Below, in pieces: positions 36,283 to 45,513 of a stretch of DNA of 64,000 nucleotides (position 1 is its first letter; each line of letters opens with the position of its first letter). Made by a program: the position numbers and the translations under genes. The notes under the pieces were generated by a model. It saw only the letters and a program-made list of their open reading frames with translations. It ran no database searches and was not told the origin of the DNA. The DNA is from Croceibacterium segetis (GTDB lineage: Bacteria; Pseudomonadota; Alphaproteobacteria; Sphingomonadales; Sphingomonadaceae). The stretch spans positions 166,822-230,821 of the forward strand of contig NZ_JAANOZ010000006.1 in the NCBI RefSeq assembly GCF_011320115.1. Direction: 5' to 3'.

Positions 36283-37938
36283 TCAGCCTTTCGTCTGCGG
36301 ATGCATCCCGGCGATCTGCGGCTCGCCCGCCTCGCCCTGGCCGAGGAGGTCGTCTCCGACATCGTCGTCGCGCAAGGTGGCAAGGTGCATCAGGCGTTTG
36401 ACCAGCGGTGCCACCACCAGCACGGCCACGCCGAGGCCGAGCCCGATCCAGCCGATCTTGGCGTACATCGTCAGCGATGCTTCCTTGGTCATTTCGCCGC
36501 CTTCGCCGCCGATCGCCTGGCCGATCTTGCCGGCGACGAACTCACCGCCAGCGGTGGCAAAGAACCACGCTCCCATGATCAGCGAGGCCATATGGCGCGG
36601 CGCCAGCCGGTTCATCGCCGATAGCCCGACCGGCGAAAGACAGAGCTCACCGGTCGTCTGAAGGAAGTACAGCACGAACACTAGTATGGCCGGGATCATC
36701 GCCCCGCCGAGGAACTCGGCGCCCCAGACGAGAACCAGGAACGAGAGGCCCACTTGTGCCAGCCCGAGGCCGAACTTGGCCGGCGTCGACGGTTCGAGCC
36801 CGCGCCGCCCGAGCGCGGTCCACAGCCAGGCGAACAACGGGCCGAGGATGACGATGTAGATCGGGTTGATCGACTGAAACAGCGAGGTCGGAACCCCTCC
36901 GCGGTCGACGAAGCGATCGGTGAACAGGTTGAACGAGCCGCCCGACTGTTCGTAGATGCCCCAGAAGACCGGTTCCAGCGCGATCAGGAAGATGATGGCG
37001 AACAGCCGGTCGCGAGTCTCGCGATCGTGCTTGAACGCTTCGACGAGCACATAGATCAGCAGCCCCACGCCCGAGACCATCAGCAGGCCGCCGATCACGT
37101 TCTGATACTGGATCAGCAGCCAGATCGCCACGACCGCCAGCACGCCGATGACGTAAAGCAGGCTTTCGAGTCTGAGGCCCATGGCCGGCTCTGCCAGGCG
37201 CACCGGATCGGGCGGCTCGCCGCGGCCGCGCAGCGCCGGCTTGCCGATGACGAAGATGATCAGGCCGCAAACCATGCCGATGCCCGCGAGGCCGAAGCCG
37301 TAGCCCCAGCCGATGGTCTCGCCGAGATAGCCGACGAGGATCGTGCCGAGCGCCGAGCCGACGTTCACGCCCATGTAGAAGATCGTGTAGGCGCCGTCGC
37401 GGCGCACGTCTGTTAGCCGGTAAAGCTGGCCGACGATGACCGAGATGTTGGCCTTGAGGAAGCCGGAGCCGACTATGATGAACGAAAGCGCCAGCCAGAA
37501 CACGTTGATCGTCGGATCGCCCTGTCCGCCGTTGCCCTCCACGGCCATCAGCAAATGCCCGAACGCCAGCAGCACCCCGCCGAACAGCACCGCCTTGCGC
37601 TGGCCGAGGTAGCGGTCGGCAATATACCCGCCGAGCACCGGCGTGATGTAGACAAGGCTGGTGTAGGCGCCATAGACCAGGTTCGCCTTGCCGTCGCCGA
37701 ACAGCCACCACTTGGTGAGGTACAGAATCAGCAGCGCGCGCATCCCGTAGTATGAGAAGCGCTCCCACATCTCGGCGTAGAACAGCACGAACAGCCCGCG
37801 CGGATGGCCGACGACTTCCTCACGCTGGCGGGTGGCGATGATTCCGCCGAGCGCCAGCACCGCGAACAGGGCAATCGCCGCGATCGCCGCGATCCAGTCG
37901 CCTTCTTGCCAGCGGTCGATCGGCAGGAATGAAGTCAC
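36283..37938 (-). CDS. POT/PTR2 family proton-dependent oligopeptide transporter
   Basis: A 551-residue MFS-fold protein with about 14 hydrophobic segments. The PTR2 signature [18 protein letters not shown] lies near the N-terminus, and [13 protein letters not shown] and [18 protein letters not shown] follow. It takes up di- and tripeptides with protons. I chose the GTG at 37936-37938 behind AAGGGGA. It diverges from a small GntR regulator, and an 8-base inverted pair (CATAATAC/GTATTATG) brackets the gap. Confidence 0.93.
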   Translation of the reverse strand: MTSFLPIDRWQEGDWIAAIAAIALFAVLALGGIIATRQREEVVGHPRGLFVLFYAEMWERFSYYGMRALLILYLTKWWLFGDGKANLVYGAYTSLVYITPVLGGYIADRYLGQRKAVLFGGVLLAFGHLLMAVEGNGGQGDPTINVFWLALSFIIVGSGFLKANISVIVGQLYRLTDVRRDGAYTIFYMGVNVGSALGTILVGYLGETIGWGYGFGLAGIGMVCGLIIFVIGKPALRGRGEPPDPVRLAEPAMGLRLESLLYVIGVLAVVAIWLLIQYQNVIGGLLMVSGVGLLIYVLVEAFKHDRETRDRLFAIIFLIALEPVFWGIYEQSGGSFNLFTDRFVDRGGVPTSLFQSINPIYIVILGPLFAWLWTALGRRGLEPSTPAKFGLGLAQVGLSFLVLVWGAEFLGGAMIPAILVFVLYFLQTTGELCLSPVGLSAMNRLAPRHMASLIMGAWFFATAGGEFVAGKIGQAIGGEGGEMTKEASLTMYAKIGWIGLGLGVAVLVVAPLVKRLMHLATLRDDDVGDDLLGQGEAGEPQIAGMHPQTKG

Positions 37939-38093
37939 GGTCGGTCCCCTTACTGGCGGCCCCGGCGGGCTCTCGCACGGCAACCTAACGGCATAATACC
38001 CGCTGTGAAGCGTATTTCGTTTCAGGCGAAACCGCTGCCCGCCCGAGACTGATCCTTGACGCGCGTAGCTGTATTATGGCACTGATGCACCCC
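37939..38093. promoter_or_regulatory. divergent regulatory gap between POT transporter and GntR gene, with inverted 8-mers
   Basis: CATAATAC at 37992-37999 and its reverse complement GTATTATG at 38071-38078 flank about 70 bases. The right-hand copy overlaps the first possible ATG of the GntR gene. Each 8-mer includes a TATTAT-like box on one strand, so they may be -10 elements of divergent promoters, halves of an operator, or both. I see no convincing -35 at the right spacing. Confidence 0.4.
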
Positions 38094-38435
38094 ATGAGCG
38101 ACGCCACCCGCCCGGTCTATCTAAAGCTGCGCGACCTGATCGCGGCGGCGATCATCGAAGGCCGCTACCGCGAAGGCGAGATGCTGCCCTCGGTGCGCGC
38201 TTTCGCCGCCGAACAGGGCGCCAATCCGCTCACCGTCGCCAAGGCCTACTCGCAATTCCAAGCCGACGGGCTGATCGACGTCCAGCGCGGAGTGGGCATG
38301 TTCGTCACCCCCGGAGCCGCCGCGCGGCTACGCGAATGCGAGCGGCGCCGCTTCCTCGAACACGAATGGCCGGCGATCCGCACGCGGATGGATCGGCTCG
38401 GCATCGATACCGCGGCTTTGCTCGACGAGGCCTGA
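38076..38435 (+). CDS. GntR family regulator, short YtrA-type
   Basis: A 119-residue regulator. A winged helix-turn-helix occupies residues about 12-75 (PVYLKLRDLIAAAIIEGRY, then LPSVRAFAAEQGANPLTV) and a short helical tail follows, with no large effector domain. This is the YtrA layout, usually linked to transporters. An ATG at 38094 (MSDATRPVY) may be the real start, because the first ATG lies inside the inverted 8-mer; neither has a clear Shine-Dalgarno. It probably controls the divergent peptide transporter and itself. Confidence 0.82.
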   Translation: MALMHPMSDATRPVYLKLRDLIAAAIIEGRYREGEMLPSVRAFAAEQGANPLTVAKAYSQFQADGLIDVQRGVGMFVTPGAAARLRECERRRFLEHEWPAIRTRMDRLGIDTAALLDEA

Positions 38436-38492
38436 CGGCGGCGCGCCGGTGCCGAGTTATTCCTAACATTTGTTCATTCGCCCGATTGCGCT

Positions 38493-38507
38493 CAGACTTT
38501 TAGTCTG
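38493..38507. promoter_or_regulatory. 15-base palindrome upstream of ihfB
   Basis: CAGACT-TTT-AGTCTG, a perfect 6-base inverted repeat in the 190-base gap before ihfB, about 120 bases from its ATG. It could be an operator or the base of a small hairpin in the leader. No other copy was noticed in the window. Confidence 0.4.
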
Positions 38508-38625
38508 GCAATCAGCCGGTTGCATGTCGCCTTACGGCCACCGGCCGAAGGTTACGGCATGGGTTTCTATATGTGCGGCCGGTCCCGGCTGCGCTCGACC
38601 TGGCGATCGGGGGGGAAAGGTACAG

Positions 38626-38907
38626 ATGATTAGATCGGAACTTCTGCAGACCTTGGCATCGGATAATCCGGACCTGCGGCCGGAAGAAATCGAACAGGTC
38701 TTGACGATATTTTTCGACGAGATCGCCAAGCGCCTGGCAGAAGGCGGACGCGTCGAACTGCGCGGCTTCGGAGCATTCTCGACGCGGGGGCGCGATTCGC
38801 GCACGGGGCGCAACCCGCGCACCGGCGAGACGGTCGAGGTGCCGGCCAAGCGGGTGCCCTATTTCAAGCCGGGCAAGGAAATGCGCGAGCGGCTCAACGC
38901 CCGCTAG
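38626..38907 (+). CDS. ihfB: integration host factor beta subunit
   Basis: A 93-residue DNA-bending protein of the HU/IHF family. [17 protein letters not shown] and the arm [26 protein letters not shown], including the NPRTG hairpin that wedges DNA, favour IHF-beta over HU. IHF acts as a heterodimer with IHF-alpha, encoded elsewhere. GGGGGAAAGG precedes the ATG. A strong hairpin follows the stop. Confidence 0.9.
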   Translation: MIRSELLQTLASDNPDLRPEEIEQVLTIFFDEIAKRLAEGGRVELRGFGAFSTRGRDSRTGRNPRTGETVEVPAKRVPYFKPGKEMRERLNAR

Positions 38908-38930
38908 ATCGACCAGCCCTGTGAAGCGCG

Positions 38931-38957
38931 ACGGCCCGCCCTGCGCGGGCCGTTTGC
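38931..38957 (+). terminator. hairpin terminator after ihfB
   Basis: ACGGCCCGC (38931-38939) pairs with GCGGGCCGT (38945-38953) around a 5-base loop, followed by a short T-rich run (TTTGCGTTT). It lies 23 bases after the ihfB stop. Confidence 0.75.
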
Positions 38958-38988
38958 GTTTCCGGGAGCGCTTTGCTTTCCTCGGGGC

Positions 38989-39026
38989 AAAGAAAAAGGG
39001 CGGCGCGATCGCTCGCGCCGCCCTTT
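38989..39026 (-). terminator. intrinsic terminator of the TonB receptor gene
   Basis: A perfect 14-base stem (39013-39026 with 38995-39008) around a 4-base loop. On the minus strand it is followed by a TTTTTCTTT tract, the classical form. It lies 22 bases downstream of the TonB receptor stop. Confidence 0.88.
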
Positions 39027-39048
39027 CTGGTGACGAAGGCTAGTTGCC

Positions 39049-41871
39049 TCAGCCGCGCTCGCCCTGCGGCGCGACAACCGGAGCCGGCGGAGCCGCGCAA
39101 GCGGTGTCCATCGTGACCACCGAACCGTCGAGGCACTGCTTGTAGGTCGGCACCGGCGCCTGCGGATTGATCACCGGTTCCGGAGCTGCGGCCGGCGCCG
39201 GCGCTGCAGCGCGGGTGCCACCGAAGTTGCGCCGGACCGTGACCGCCCAGGTGCGCGGCAGGCCGGGAACGGCGGTAACTGCACCGAGCGACTTGGTGAC
39301 GTCGCTGACGCTCAGGAAGTAGTACTTGTCGAACACGTTCTGAACCTCGAGCGACACGCGCCAATCTTCGTCGGCCGAGGTGTAGCTGAGGCGGGCATTG
39401 CCGAGGAAGCGGCTGTCGACGCGGCTCCACGGGCTGTTGGCCGTTTCGGTGAAGATCGCCGAACGATACGATCCGTCGAAGCGCATGCCGACCGTGCCCG
39501 GGCCGATGTCGTAATCGTACTGGATGCCGAAGCTATAGGTCCACTTGGGCGTGTACGGGAACGTCTCGGTGCCGTGCAGACCGGCCGGAGCGACCGAGGC
39601 CTTGTTGTACTTGATGTCGATGTAGCTCAGCGAACCGTCGAGCGAGAGCCCGTCGACCGGGAAGATGCTCGTCTCGAGCTCGAAGCCCTTGACCTTCGCC
39701 TTGCCGACGTTGGTCGGCCGGATGCACGGCGACGACGGACAGGCCGACAGGGTGAAGATGATGTCCTTGTAGTCGTTGTAGAACGCGGCACCGTTGAGAC
39801 GGACGCGGCGGTCGAAGAAGTCGCTCTTGAAGCCCACCTCGTAAGTGATGAGGCTCTCCGGATTGAACGGCTTGATCTGGTTGCACGGCGGCGCCGGAAT
39901 GACGGTACCGTCCGGGTTATAGGTGAACGGTCCGCACTCGCCCGTCGACGGGCCGAAGAACGGCCGCGGGTTCACACCGCCGCCCTTGTAGCCGGTCGCC
40001 ACGGAGGCATAGATCAGGAATTCGTCCGAGATGCGGTAGTCGGTGACCACGCGCCAATCCCAGCGCGAGCCCTTGAACTTGCCCGCGAGGTCGAAGATCC
40101 CGGTGAGCAGGCAGTTCGGGGTATTGCCGATGCCCGTGGGGCCGGCTGTCGGCGCGCCGAGGAAGAATTCGCAGGCAGGCACGCCCGGAATGAACATGTT
40201 GTCGGCTTCGCGGAACGGCACCGTCCCGTCCGGATTGCGCCGGAAGTAGGTGTAGGTCTTCTCATCCCACGAACGGCGCACGCCGCCTGAGATGCTCCAC
40301 GCCTCTGTCGGGTGAAGCGTGCCGTTGAAGAACAGCGCCTTCGAGGTCGAAGGCGTGGTGTCCGGACCGTGGATGAAGTCGATCCCGGCATAGTTGAGAT
40401 CGACGCGGGCGGTGTAGCTGCCCTGCTGGTCCATGTAGAACCCGCCGAGCGTGTATTCGAAGAAGCCGTCGCCAAGGTCACCGTTGAGGCGAAGCTCCTG
40501 GCTCCAGGCACGGTGGTCGAGACGGTTGTCGAGCTGCGCCAGCGGGACCGGCGACGCGTCCTGGTCCTGGCCGAACTTGGTCGTGTATTCACGCCACGAC
40601 CCGATATAATAAAGCTGCAGATGGTCGGCCAGGTCGATGCTGACGTTGCCCATCACGCCCCAGCCGTTGAAATCCTGGTTCTGGAGCGCCGAATAGGGCT
40701 TGTACGGCGACTGCGTCGTCGGCGCCGTCCCATCGAGGAAGTTCGCGTAGCTGATGAAGCGGGAGTCGCCGCCGTACACGCTCGAGCTGAGCGCGTCGCA
40801 GCTGTACGGACCAGCGGGCACGAAGCGGCAATCGAACGGAATCGCGGCCCCGTTCTTGCCCGGAAGCCACGCAGGCTGGCCGGGGCCTGCGCCCGCCCGG
40901 AGGCCAGCGTTCGCGTCATTGGGTGACGCGGACGGAATGAAGACCGGATGGGTCGCGCTTTGCGGCAGGCCCGCGGCCAGCAGCACCGTCGGCTGCGGCT
41001 CCGAACGCTCATGCGTGTAGTCGCCCGAGAGATTGACTTCGATGGCCGAGGTCGGCGTCCAGCGCAGCGCTATGCGTCCGGCGACGATCGACTTGCCGCC
41101 CTGCGTGCCCACCACCGGGTAGGCGCCACGGGCATTATTGGCCGGGACGTTTTCATTGGGATGCGCGACGCCGTAGTCGAGCAGGTCGAGATAGCCGTCA
41201 CGGGCCTGGCCGACACCGGACACACGCGCGAACAGGTTATCGTTGATACGGAAGTTGCCCATGCCGCGGATTTCGACGCGGTTGAACGAGCCGTAGGTCG
41301 CTTCGATGTAGCCCTTGTCGCTGCCGGTCGGCTTGGCGCTGAACAGCTTGATCGCGCCGCCGATGGCGTTCTTGCCGGCCAGCGTGCCCTGCGGGCCGCG
41401 AAGGATTTCGATGCGGTCGAGGTCGATCAGCTCGAGCAGTGAACTCGACAGGGTCGGAATGTAGACATCGTCGATATAGATGCCGACGCCGGGATCGAGC
41501 GCGTAGTTGAAGTCGGTCTGGCCGACGCCGCGGATGTAGGCGATCAGGCCGGTGCCCCCGTTCTGCGGCTGCGGCGTCAGGGTGACGTTCGGCGCCTGGG
41601 CGGCGACATCGGCAATGTTGGTCTGGCCGCGCGCCTCGAGCATTTCGGCGTTGACCGCCGTGATTGCGATCGGGGTGTCCTGCAGGTTCGCCTGGCGGAA
41701 TTCCGCCGTAACGACGATTTCGGTGTTCCGCGCACCAGTCGTGTCGTCGGAGCTATCCGCACTGGTGGTGGTCGTCGCCGCAGCGGCGCCTTGGTCCTGC
41801 GCGTAAGCCGGGCTCGCAAGCGCCGACACGATCGCGAGAGACGAAACGAATCCGAAGCTCTTCAAAGTCAT
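39049..41871 (-). CDS. TonB-dependent outer-membrane receptor
   Basis: A 940-residue receptor with a signal peptide (SFGFVSSLAIVSALASPAYAQ) and a TonB-box-like segment (TEIVVTAEFR). The plug domain has IYIDDVYIPT and EILRGPQGTLAGKNAIGGAI, and a long beta barrel follows. After the usual barrel end (WAVTVRRNFGG) it adds an Ala/Pro-rich tail of about 50 residues with a CLDGSVVTMDTAC motif. GGGAGGA precedes the ATG. It is divergent from the MFS gene, with a palindromic operator between, so it probably brings in the substrate of the catabolic region. Confidence 0.93.
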   Translation of the reverse strand: MTLKSFGFVSSLAIVSALASPAYAQDQGAAAATTTTSADSSDDTTGARNTEIVVTAEFRQANLQDTPIAITAVNAEMLEARGQTNIADVAAQAPNVTLTPQPQNGGTGLIAYIRGVGQTDFNYALDPGVGIYIDDVYIPTLSSSLLELIDLDRIEILRGPQGTLAGKNAIGGAIKLFSAKPTGSDKGYIEATYGSFNRVEIRGMGNFRINDNLFARVSGVGQARDGYLDLLDYGVAHPNENVPANNARGAYPVVGTQGGKSIVAGRIALRWTPTSAIEVNLSGDYTHERSEPQPTVLLAAGLPQSATHPVFIPSASPNDANAGLRAGAGPGQPAWLPGKNGAAIPFDCRFVPAGPYSCDALSSSVYGGDSRFISYANFLDGTAPTTQSPYKPYSALQNQDFNGWGVMGNVSIDLADHLQLYYIGSWREYTTKFGQDQDASPVPLAQLDNRLDHRAWSQELRLNGDLGDGFFEYTLGGFYMDQQGSYTARVDLNYAGIDFIHGPDTTPSTSKALFFNGTLHPTEAWSISGGVRRSWDEKTYTYFRRNPDGTVPFREADNMFIPGVPACEFFLGAPTAGPTGIGNTPNCLLTGIFDLAGKFKGSRWDWRVVTDYRISDEFLIYASVATGYKGGGVNPRPFFGPSTGECGPFTYNPDGTVIPAPPCNQIKPFNPESLITYEVGFKSDFFDRRVRLNGAAFYNDYKDIIFTLSACPSSPCIRPTNVGKAKVKGFELETSIFPVDGLSLDGSLSYIDIKYNKASVAPAGLHGTETFPYTPKWTYSFGIQYDYDIGPGTVGMRFDGSYRSAIFTETANSPWSRVDSRFLGNARLSYTSADEDWRVSLEVQNVFDKYYFLSVSDVTKSLGAVTAVPGLPRTWAVTVRRNFGGTRAAAPAPAAAPEPVINPQAPVPTYKQCLDGSVVTMDTACAAPPAPVVAPQGERG

Positions 41872-42203
41872 CAGGTATCCTCCCAATGCGGGCCTCTGCT
41901 GGGCCCGACATGCAATCACCTGCTCAGCGACCCTCCCGGCGTTTGGACCGGGGATGAGCATATTCCTGGGAAGAAATGCGGCGCAGATGCACGTCTGCCG
42001 CAGGCTCCCTCCACATCTCAATCCTAACGACTGTTAGATGTCAGGCAAGCACGACCGCGCACGGATTGTTGGTAATCCGCCGCATTGTCGCAAAGAAGCA
42101 ACACTTGTGTGGCCGCCCGCTTGCGATTCCTTGCGTGAACGGAGCGCTTGCCTTCGCCTTCGCGCCACGTCACGCTGGCGCGGAGACAAGGGAGAGAGCA
42201 CGG
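41872..42203. promoter_or_regulatory. divergent promoter region of TonB receptor and MFS operon
   Basis: A 332-base gap. It contains the operator palindrome at 42024-42037, ribosome sites for both genes at its edges, and a GC-rich hairpin-like stretch (CGCGCCA...TGGCGCG) about 30 bases before the MFS ribosome site. I see no conserved small gene in it. Confidence 0.6.
42024..42037. promoter_or_regulatory. shared catabolic operator, copy 1 (CTAACGACTGTTAG)
   Basis: An inverted repeat, CTAAC-N4-GTTAG, with the extended form TAACGACTGTTAGA. It lies about 150 bases from the TonB receptor start and 167 from the MFS start. A near-identical site occurs at 45514-45527 before the second divergent pair. 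Size and symmetry fit a TetR/LacI-like dimer. No such regulator gene is in the window. Confidence 0.6.
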
Positions 42204-43457
42204 ATGGCCAGCGTGACGAAGGACCGGGCGCCGACGCACAGCGGCGGTTATGAGCTGGCAGTGGTGCTACTGCTCGGGCTGGCGTTCGGCTTTGCTTATT
42301 TCGACCGCATGGCGATGACGTTCCTCTCGCCCTACGTGGTCAAGGACCTGGGACTCTCGAACACCCAGGTTGGCGCGCTCGGTTCGGGGCTCTCGGTCAC
42401 CTGGGCGCTGGGTGCCTATCTGATCGGCCGCTGGTCGGATGCGGTCGGGCGGCGCAAGCCGTTCCTGCTCGGGGCGATGGTGATCTTCTCCTTCTGCTCG
42501 GTGCTGTCGGGCCTCGCCCCCGGTTTCTGGACGCTGTTCGCCAGCCGGATGGTGATGGGCGCCGTCGAGGGTCCGTTCCTGCCGATCTGCCTGGCGATCA
42601 TCGCCGCGGCGAGCTTGCAGACCCGTCGCGGGCTCAACGTCGGCATCGTCCAGAACGGCTTCGGCTCGCTGATCGGCACCGCGATCGCCCCCATCGTGTT
42701 GGTCTGGCTGGCTGACCACTACGGTTGGCGCAGCGCGTTCTATCTCGCCGGCGTGCCGGGCCTAGTGCTGGCCCTGCTCGTCTGGCGCTACATCCGCGAG
42801 CCGGAAATGCCCGCGCGGGGGGCCGACTATTCACCGCCGCCATTGCTGCCCCTGGCGATGTTGGCCAACCGCAACATTGCCGTCTGCTCGCTGATCAGTT
42901 GCCTGATGGTCGGCAGCCTGGTGATCGGATCGATCTTCCTGCCTCTGTTCTTCACCGGCCCGCGCGGCTGGGAGCCCAAGACGATGGGTTGGGTCATGGC
43001 GGTGCTCGGCCTGACCCCCGGCCTCGGCGGCGTGCTGGTGAGCTGGATCTCGGACAAGGTCGGCCGCCGCCCGCCGATGATCGCCGGCTGCTTTCTCGCC
43101 GCGATCTGCCCGTTCGCCGCGCTGTGGTTCGGCGGCTCGATCCCGGCGCTGGCGGCGATCATGTTCGCCAGCTGGCTCGGTATCGGCGTTTTCCCGCTGT
43201 TCATGGGCGTGGTCCCGGGCGAGACGCTTGGCCACGCCAAAGCGGGGACCGCGATGGGCCTCGTCGTCGCCGTCGGCGAGCTCAGCGGGGGCTTCCTCGG
43301 CCCGCTCGCGGGCGGCGCGCTGGCAGACCGCTTCAGCCTCGAGGCTCCGCTGCTGATCCAAGGGGTGTTCGCGCTGCTTGCGGGAGTTGTGGCGTTCGCG
43401 CTGATCGAGACCAACCCGCGCGTGCTCGCCGGCCGAACCGTGGGAGTGACTGCATGA
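42204..43457 (+). CDS. MFS transporter (aromatic acid/organic anion type)
   Basis: A 417-residue protein with 12 hydrophobic segments. The loop 2-3 motif appears as GRWSDAVGRRKP, and DRMAMTFLSPYVVKDLGLS is typical of the ACS/organic anion cation symporter branch. AGGGAGAG precedes the ATG. The stop overlaps the next gene (ATGA), which ties transport to the CmcJ-like oxygenase. It is divergent from the TonB receptor and likely co-regulated with it, carrying the same compound across the inner membrane. Confidence 0.9.
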   Translation: MASVTKDRAPTHSGGYELAVVLLLGLAFGFAYFDRMAMTFLSPYVVKDLGLSNTQVGALGSGLSVTWALGAYLIGRWSDAVGRRKPFLLGAMVIFSFCSVLSGLAPGFWTLFASRMVMGAVEGPFLPICLAIIAAASLQTRRGLNVGIVQNGFGSLIGTAIAPIVLVWLADHYGWRSAFYLAGVPGLVLALLVWRYIREPEMPARGADYSPPPLLPLAMLANRNIAVCSLISCLMVGSLVIGSIFLPLFFTGPRGWEPKTMGWVMAVLGLTPGLGGVLVSWISDKVGRRPPMIAGCFLAAICPFAALWFGGSIPALAAIMFASWLGIGVFPLFMGVVPGETLGHAKAGTAMGLVVAVGELSGGFLGPLAGGALADRFSLEAPLLIQGVFALLAGVVAFALIETNPRVLAGRTVGVTA

Positions 43458-44263
43458 ACGACTTCGAAACCGTCGTCTGCGACGTCGAGACGACAATGAA
43501 GTACGTCGTGCGCGGCGAGAAGGCGATCTTCCACGCCGGCGAGCGCGAGAAAAGCTACTGGCCGGTCGACGAGCATCCGGTGATCGTGCACGACGTTCGA
43601 CCGATCGCGGACAAGCTCTCGTTCGACCGCAACGGCTTCGTCCTCGTCGATGAACCGACCGACGTCACCGCATTCACCGATGCCGCCGAGCTCGCGCGCT
43701 ACCAGCGCCAGACCGAGGCGCTCGTCCGGCGGCTCACCGGGGCCGACAAGGTGGTCAGCTTCGGGCCGATGATTCGCACCAACGCGAGCGGCGCGCACGG
43801 CCACAACCAGCCGGCGTTCGGCGCTCATGTGGATTACGGCGCCCGTACGGTGGCCGACTTCACCCGCGACCTGCTGCCCACCGACGAAGCGGAGCGGCGG
43901 CTGCAGCGCCGGCACATGCTGATCAACGTCTGGCGCCCGATCGTGATGGTCGAAAGCGCTCCGCTGGCGGTGTGCGACGCTAGCACGGTCAAGCGCGAGG
44001 ACCTGTTCGACAGCGAAGTCGTCGGCGGGCTCGGCGACTTCAGGCGCCGCTCGCTGTGGGGCTTCAACCTGGCATGGAACCCCGGCCACCGCTGGTACTG
44101 GGTGCCGCACATGCAGCCGTGGGAGGCTCTCGCCTTCAAGCTCTACGACAGCAACCTCGAAGCCACCCAGTTCACCGCCCACAGCGCGTTCGAAGACCCC
44201 AACACTCCGCCCGACGCGGCCCCGCGTCAAAGCGTCGAGATGCGCACGATCGCCTACCTCTAG
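43454..44263 (+). CDS. CmcJ/NvfI family oxidoreductase (putative Fe(II)-dependent oxygenase)
   Basis: A 269-residue protein. PAFGAHVDYGAR offers an HxD pair, LINVWRPIVMVESAPLAVCD is the most characteristic stretch, and WYWVPHMQPWEALAFKLYDS with the later TAHSAFEDP and RQSVEMRT completes the family pattern. Relatives include the cephamycin 7-alpha-methoxylation protein CmcJ and fungal meroterpenoid enzymes; the bacterial catabolic function is unknown. It starts inside the MFS stop (ATGA) and converges on the flavin monooxygenase gene with a 4-base overlap. Confidence 0.78.
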   Translation: MNDFETVVCDVETTMKYVVRGEKAIFHAGEREKSYWPVDEHPVIVHDVRPIADKLSFDRNGFVLVDEPTDVTAFTDAAELARYQRQTEALVRRLTGADKVVSFGPMIRTNASGAHGHNQPAFGAHVDYGARTVADFTRDLLPTDEAERRLQRRHMLINVWRPIVMVESAPLAVCDASTVKREDLFDSEVVGGLGDFRRRSLWGFNLAWNPGHRWYWVPHMQPWEALAFKLYDSNLEATQFTAHSAFEDPNTPPDAAPRQSVEMRTIAYL

Positions 44264-45444
44264 CGTTCGGCCGGGCTGCTCGTCTCGAGCCCCTTGGTGA
44301 ACATCAGCCGCTCGAGCCGATAGTCGGCGTCGCGGACCATCCGCCGCATGCCTTCGAGGGCCGCCTCCAGCTTCGCGCCGCCGCCGCAAGCGTGGAACAC
44401 AAAGTCCTTGTAGGCGCAGGCCTGCGGGCTGGTCCTCTCGAGGAAAATCGCTCGCCTTTCATCGGCCCAGGTGTCGAGTAGCCCGGTGTCGGCGCCATCG
44501 AGCAGGATCGCGGCAAGTGTGGGCCACAGCGCGTAAACGTCGAACAGCCCGGTCGTCAGGCCGAACCCGCCGGTGGGGTTGGTCACGTGCGCCGCGTCGC
44601 CGGCCAACACGACCCGGCCCACACGGAAGCGCTCGGCGCAGCGCTGGTGCATCTTGTAAGGCGAGGACTGGACCAGCTCGTAGCCGCCCTCCCCCGGCAA
44701 CAGGTGGCTGTAAGCCTCCGGGATGCGCTCGGCGTAAGTCTCCACCGGCAGCGCCGCGTCTTCCATGTAGGTGCAGCGCCACAAGCCTTCGCGGGTGATC
44801 TTGACGATTACCGCGCCCCACTGGTCGTCGACCACCATCGTCGATTGCCAGTAGCCGCCGCTTTCGAAATCGTGCCGCAGGTTGGTGGCGACGAAGCGCT
44901 CGGGCCAGGTCATGCCGTCGAACGCGAGGCCCAGATCCTTGCGCACCGCGCTGCCCGCTCCGTCGGCCCCGACGACGTACTTCGCGCGCAGCTCGAGCGG
45001 ACCTTCTGGTGAAGTCGCGCGAACGGTGACTCCGTCAGCGTCTTGCGCCAGCCCCGCGAAGGCGGTCTGCCAGTGGATCGCGGCGTTGGGCATCGCCTCG
45101 AGCCGCCGCCGGCAGATCTCCGCCAGCCGGTCCTGCCCGAGCTGGATGTTGTAGTTGAAGCGGGTGACGCGCGAGAGAACCTTGAGGTCGTAAGGCAGTC
45201 GCTCCCCGCTCTTCTTCACGAACCACAGGTAATCGTCCTTGGTATAGCCGATCCGCTCCGCCTCCTCGCGAATGCCGAGGCGTTCGAGCCCGTCGAGCAT
45301 CGACCAGTGATAGACGCAGGCGCGCGGCGAATCGTTGATCCCGGCCTCGGCCTCGAGCAGGCACACGTCGACCCCCGCTTGCGCGAGACCGAGCGCCGTT
45401 ACGAACCCCGTGGGGCCGCCGCCGATGACGATTACGTCGTGCAT
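44260..45444 (-). CDS. FAD-dependent aromatic-ring-type monooxygenase (MhpA/PHBH-like)
   Basis: A 394-residue group A flavoprotein monooxygenase. Dinucleotide loop VIVIGGGPTGFVTALGLAQAG at the N-terminus, YVVGADGAGSAVRK (DG motif) in the middle, and LAGDAAHVTNPTGGFGLTTG (GD motif) bind FAD and NADPH. The family hydroxylates phenolic rings or does Baeyer-Villiger-like chemistry. I used the ATG at 45442-45444; another lies six codons upstream directly after AAAGGA. It is divergent from the serine hydrolase operon, sharing a gap with the second operator. Confidence 0.88.
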   Translation of the reverse strand: MHDVIVIGGGPTGFVTALGLAQAGVDVCLLEAEAGINDSPRACVYHWSMLDGLERLGIREEAERIGYTKDDYLWFVKKSGERLPYDLKVLSRVTRFNYNIQLGQDRLAEICRRRLEAMPNAAIHWQTAFAGLAQDADGVTVRATSPEGPLELRAKYVVGADGAGSAVRKDLGLAFDGMTWPERFVATNLRHDFESGGYWQSTMVVDDQWGAVIVKITREGLWRCTYMEDAALPVETYAERIPEAYSHLLPGEGGYELVQSSPYKMHQRCAERFRVGRVVLAGDAAHVTNPTGGFGLTTGLFDVYALWPTLAAILLDGADTGLLDTWADERRAIFLERTSPQACAYKDFVFHACGGGAKLEAALEGMRRMVRDADYRLERLMFTKGLETSSPAER

Positions 45445-45513
45445 TCGGCCAGCATTGCGCATTCCTTTATCACACGCAAAGTCCCTTTCGCGCAGCCCTC
45501 CACTCCCCTAGCA

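Noticed and set aside
38056..38077. TTGACG ... TATTAT as a sigma-70 promoter for the GntR gene
   Set aside because: The spacing between the boxes is only 10 bases, too short for a functional -35/-10 pair.
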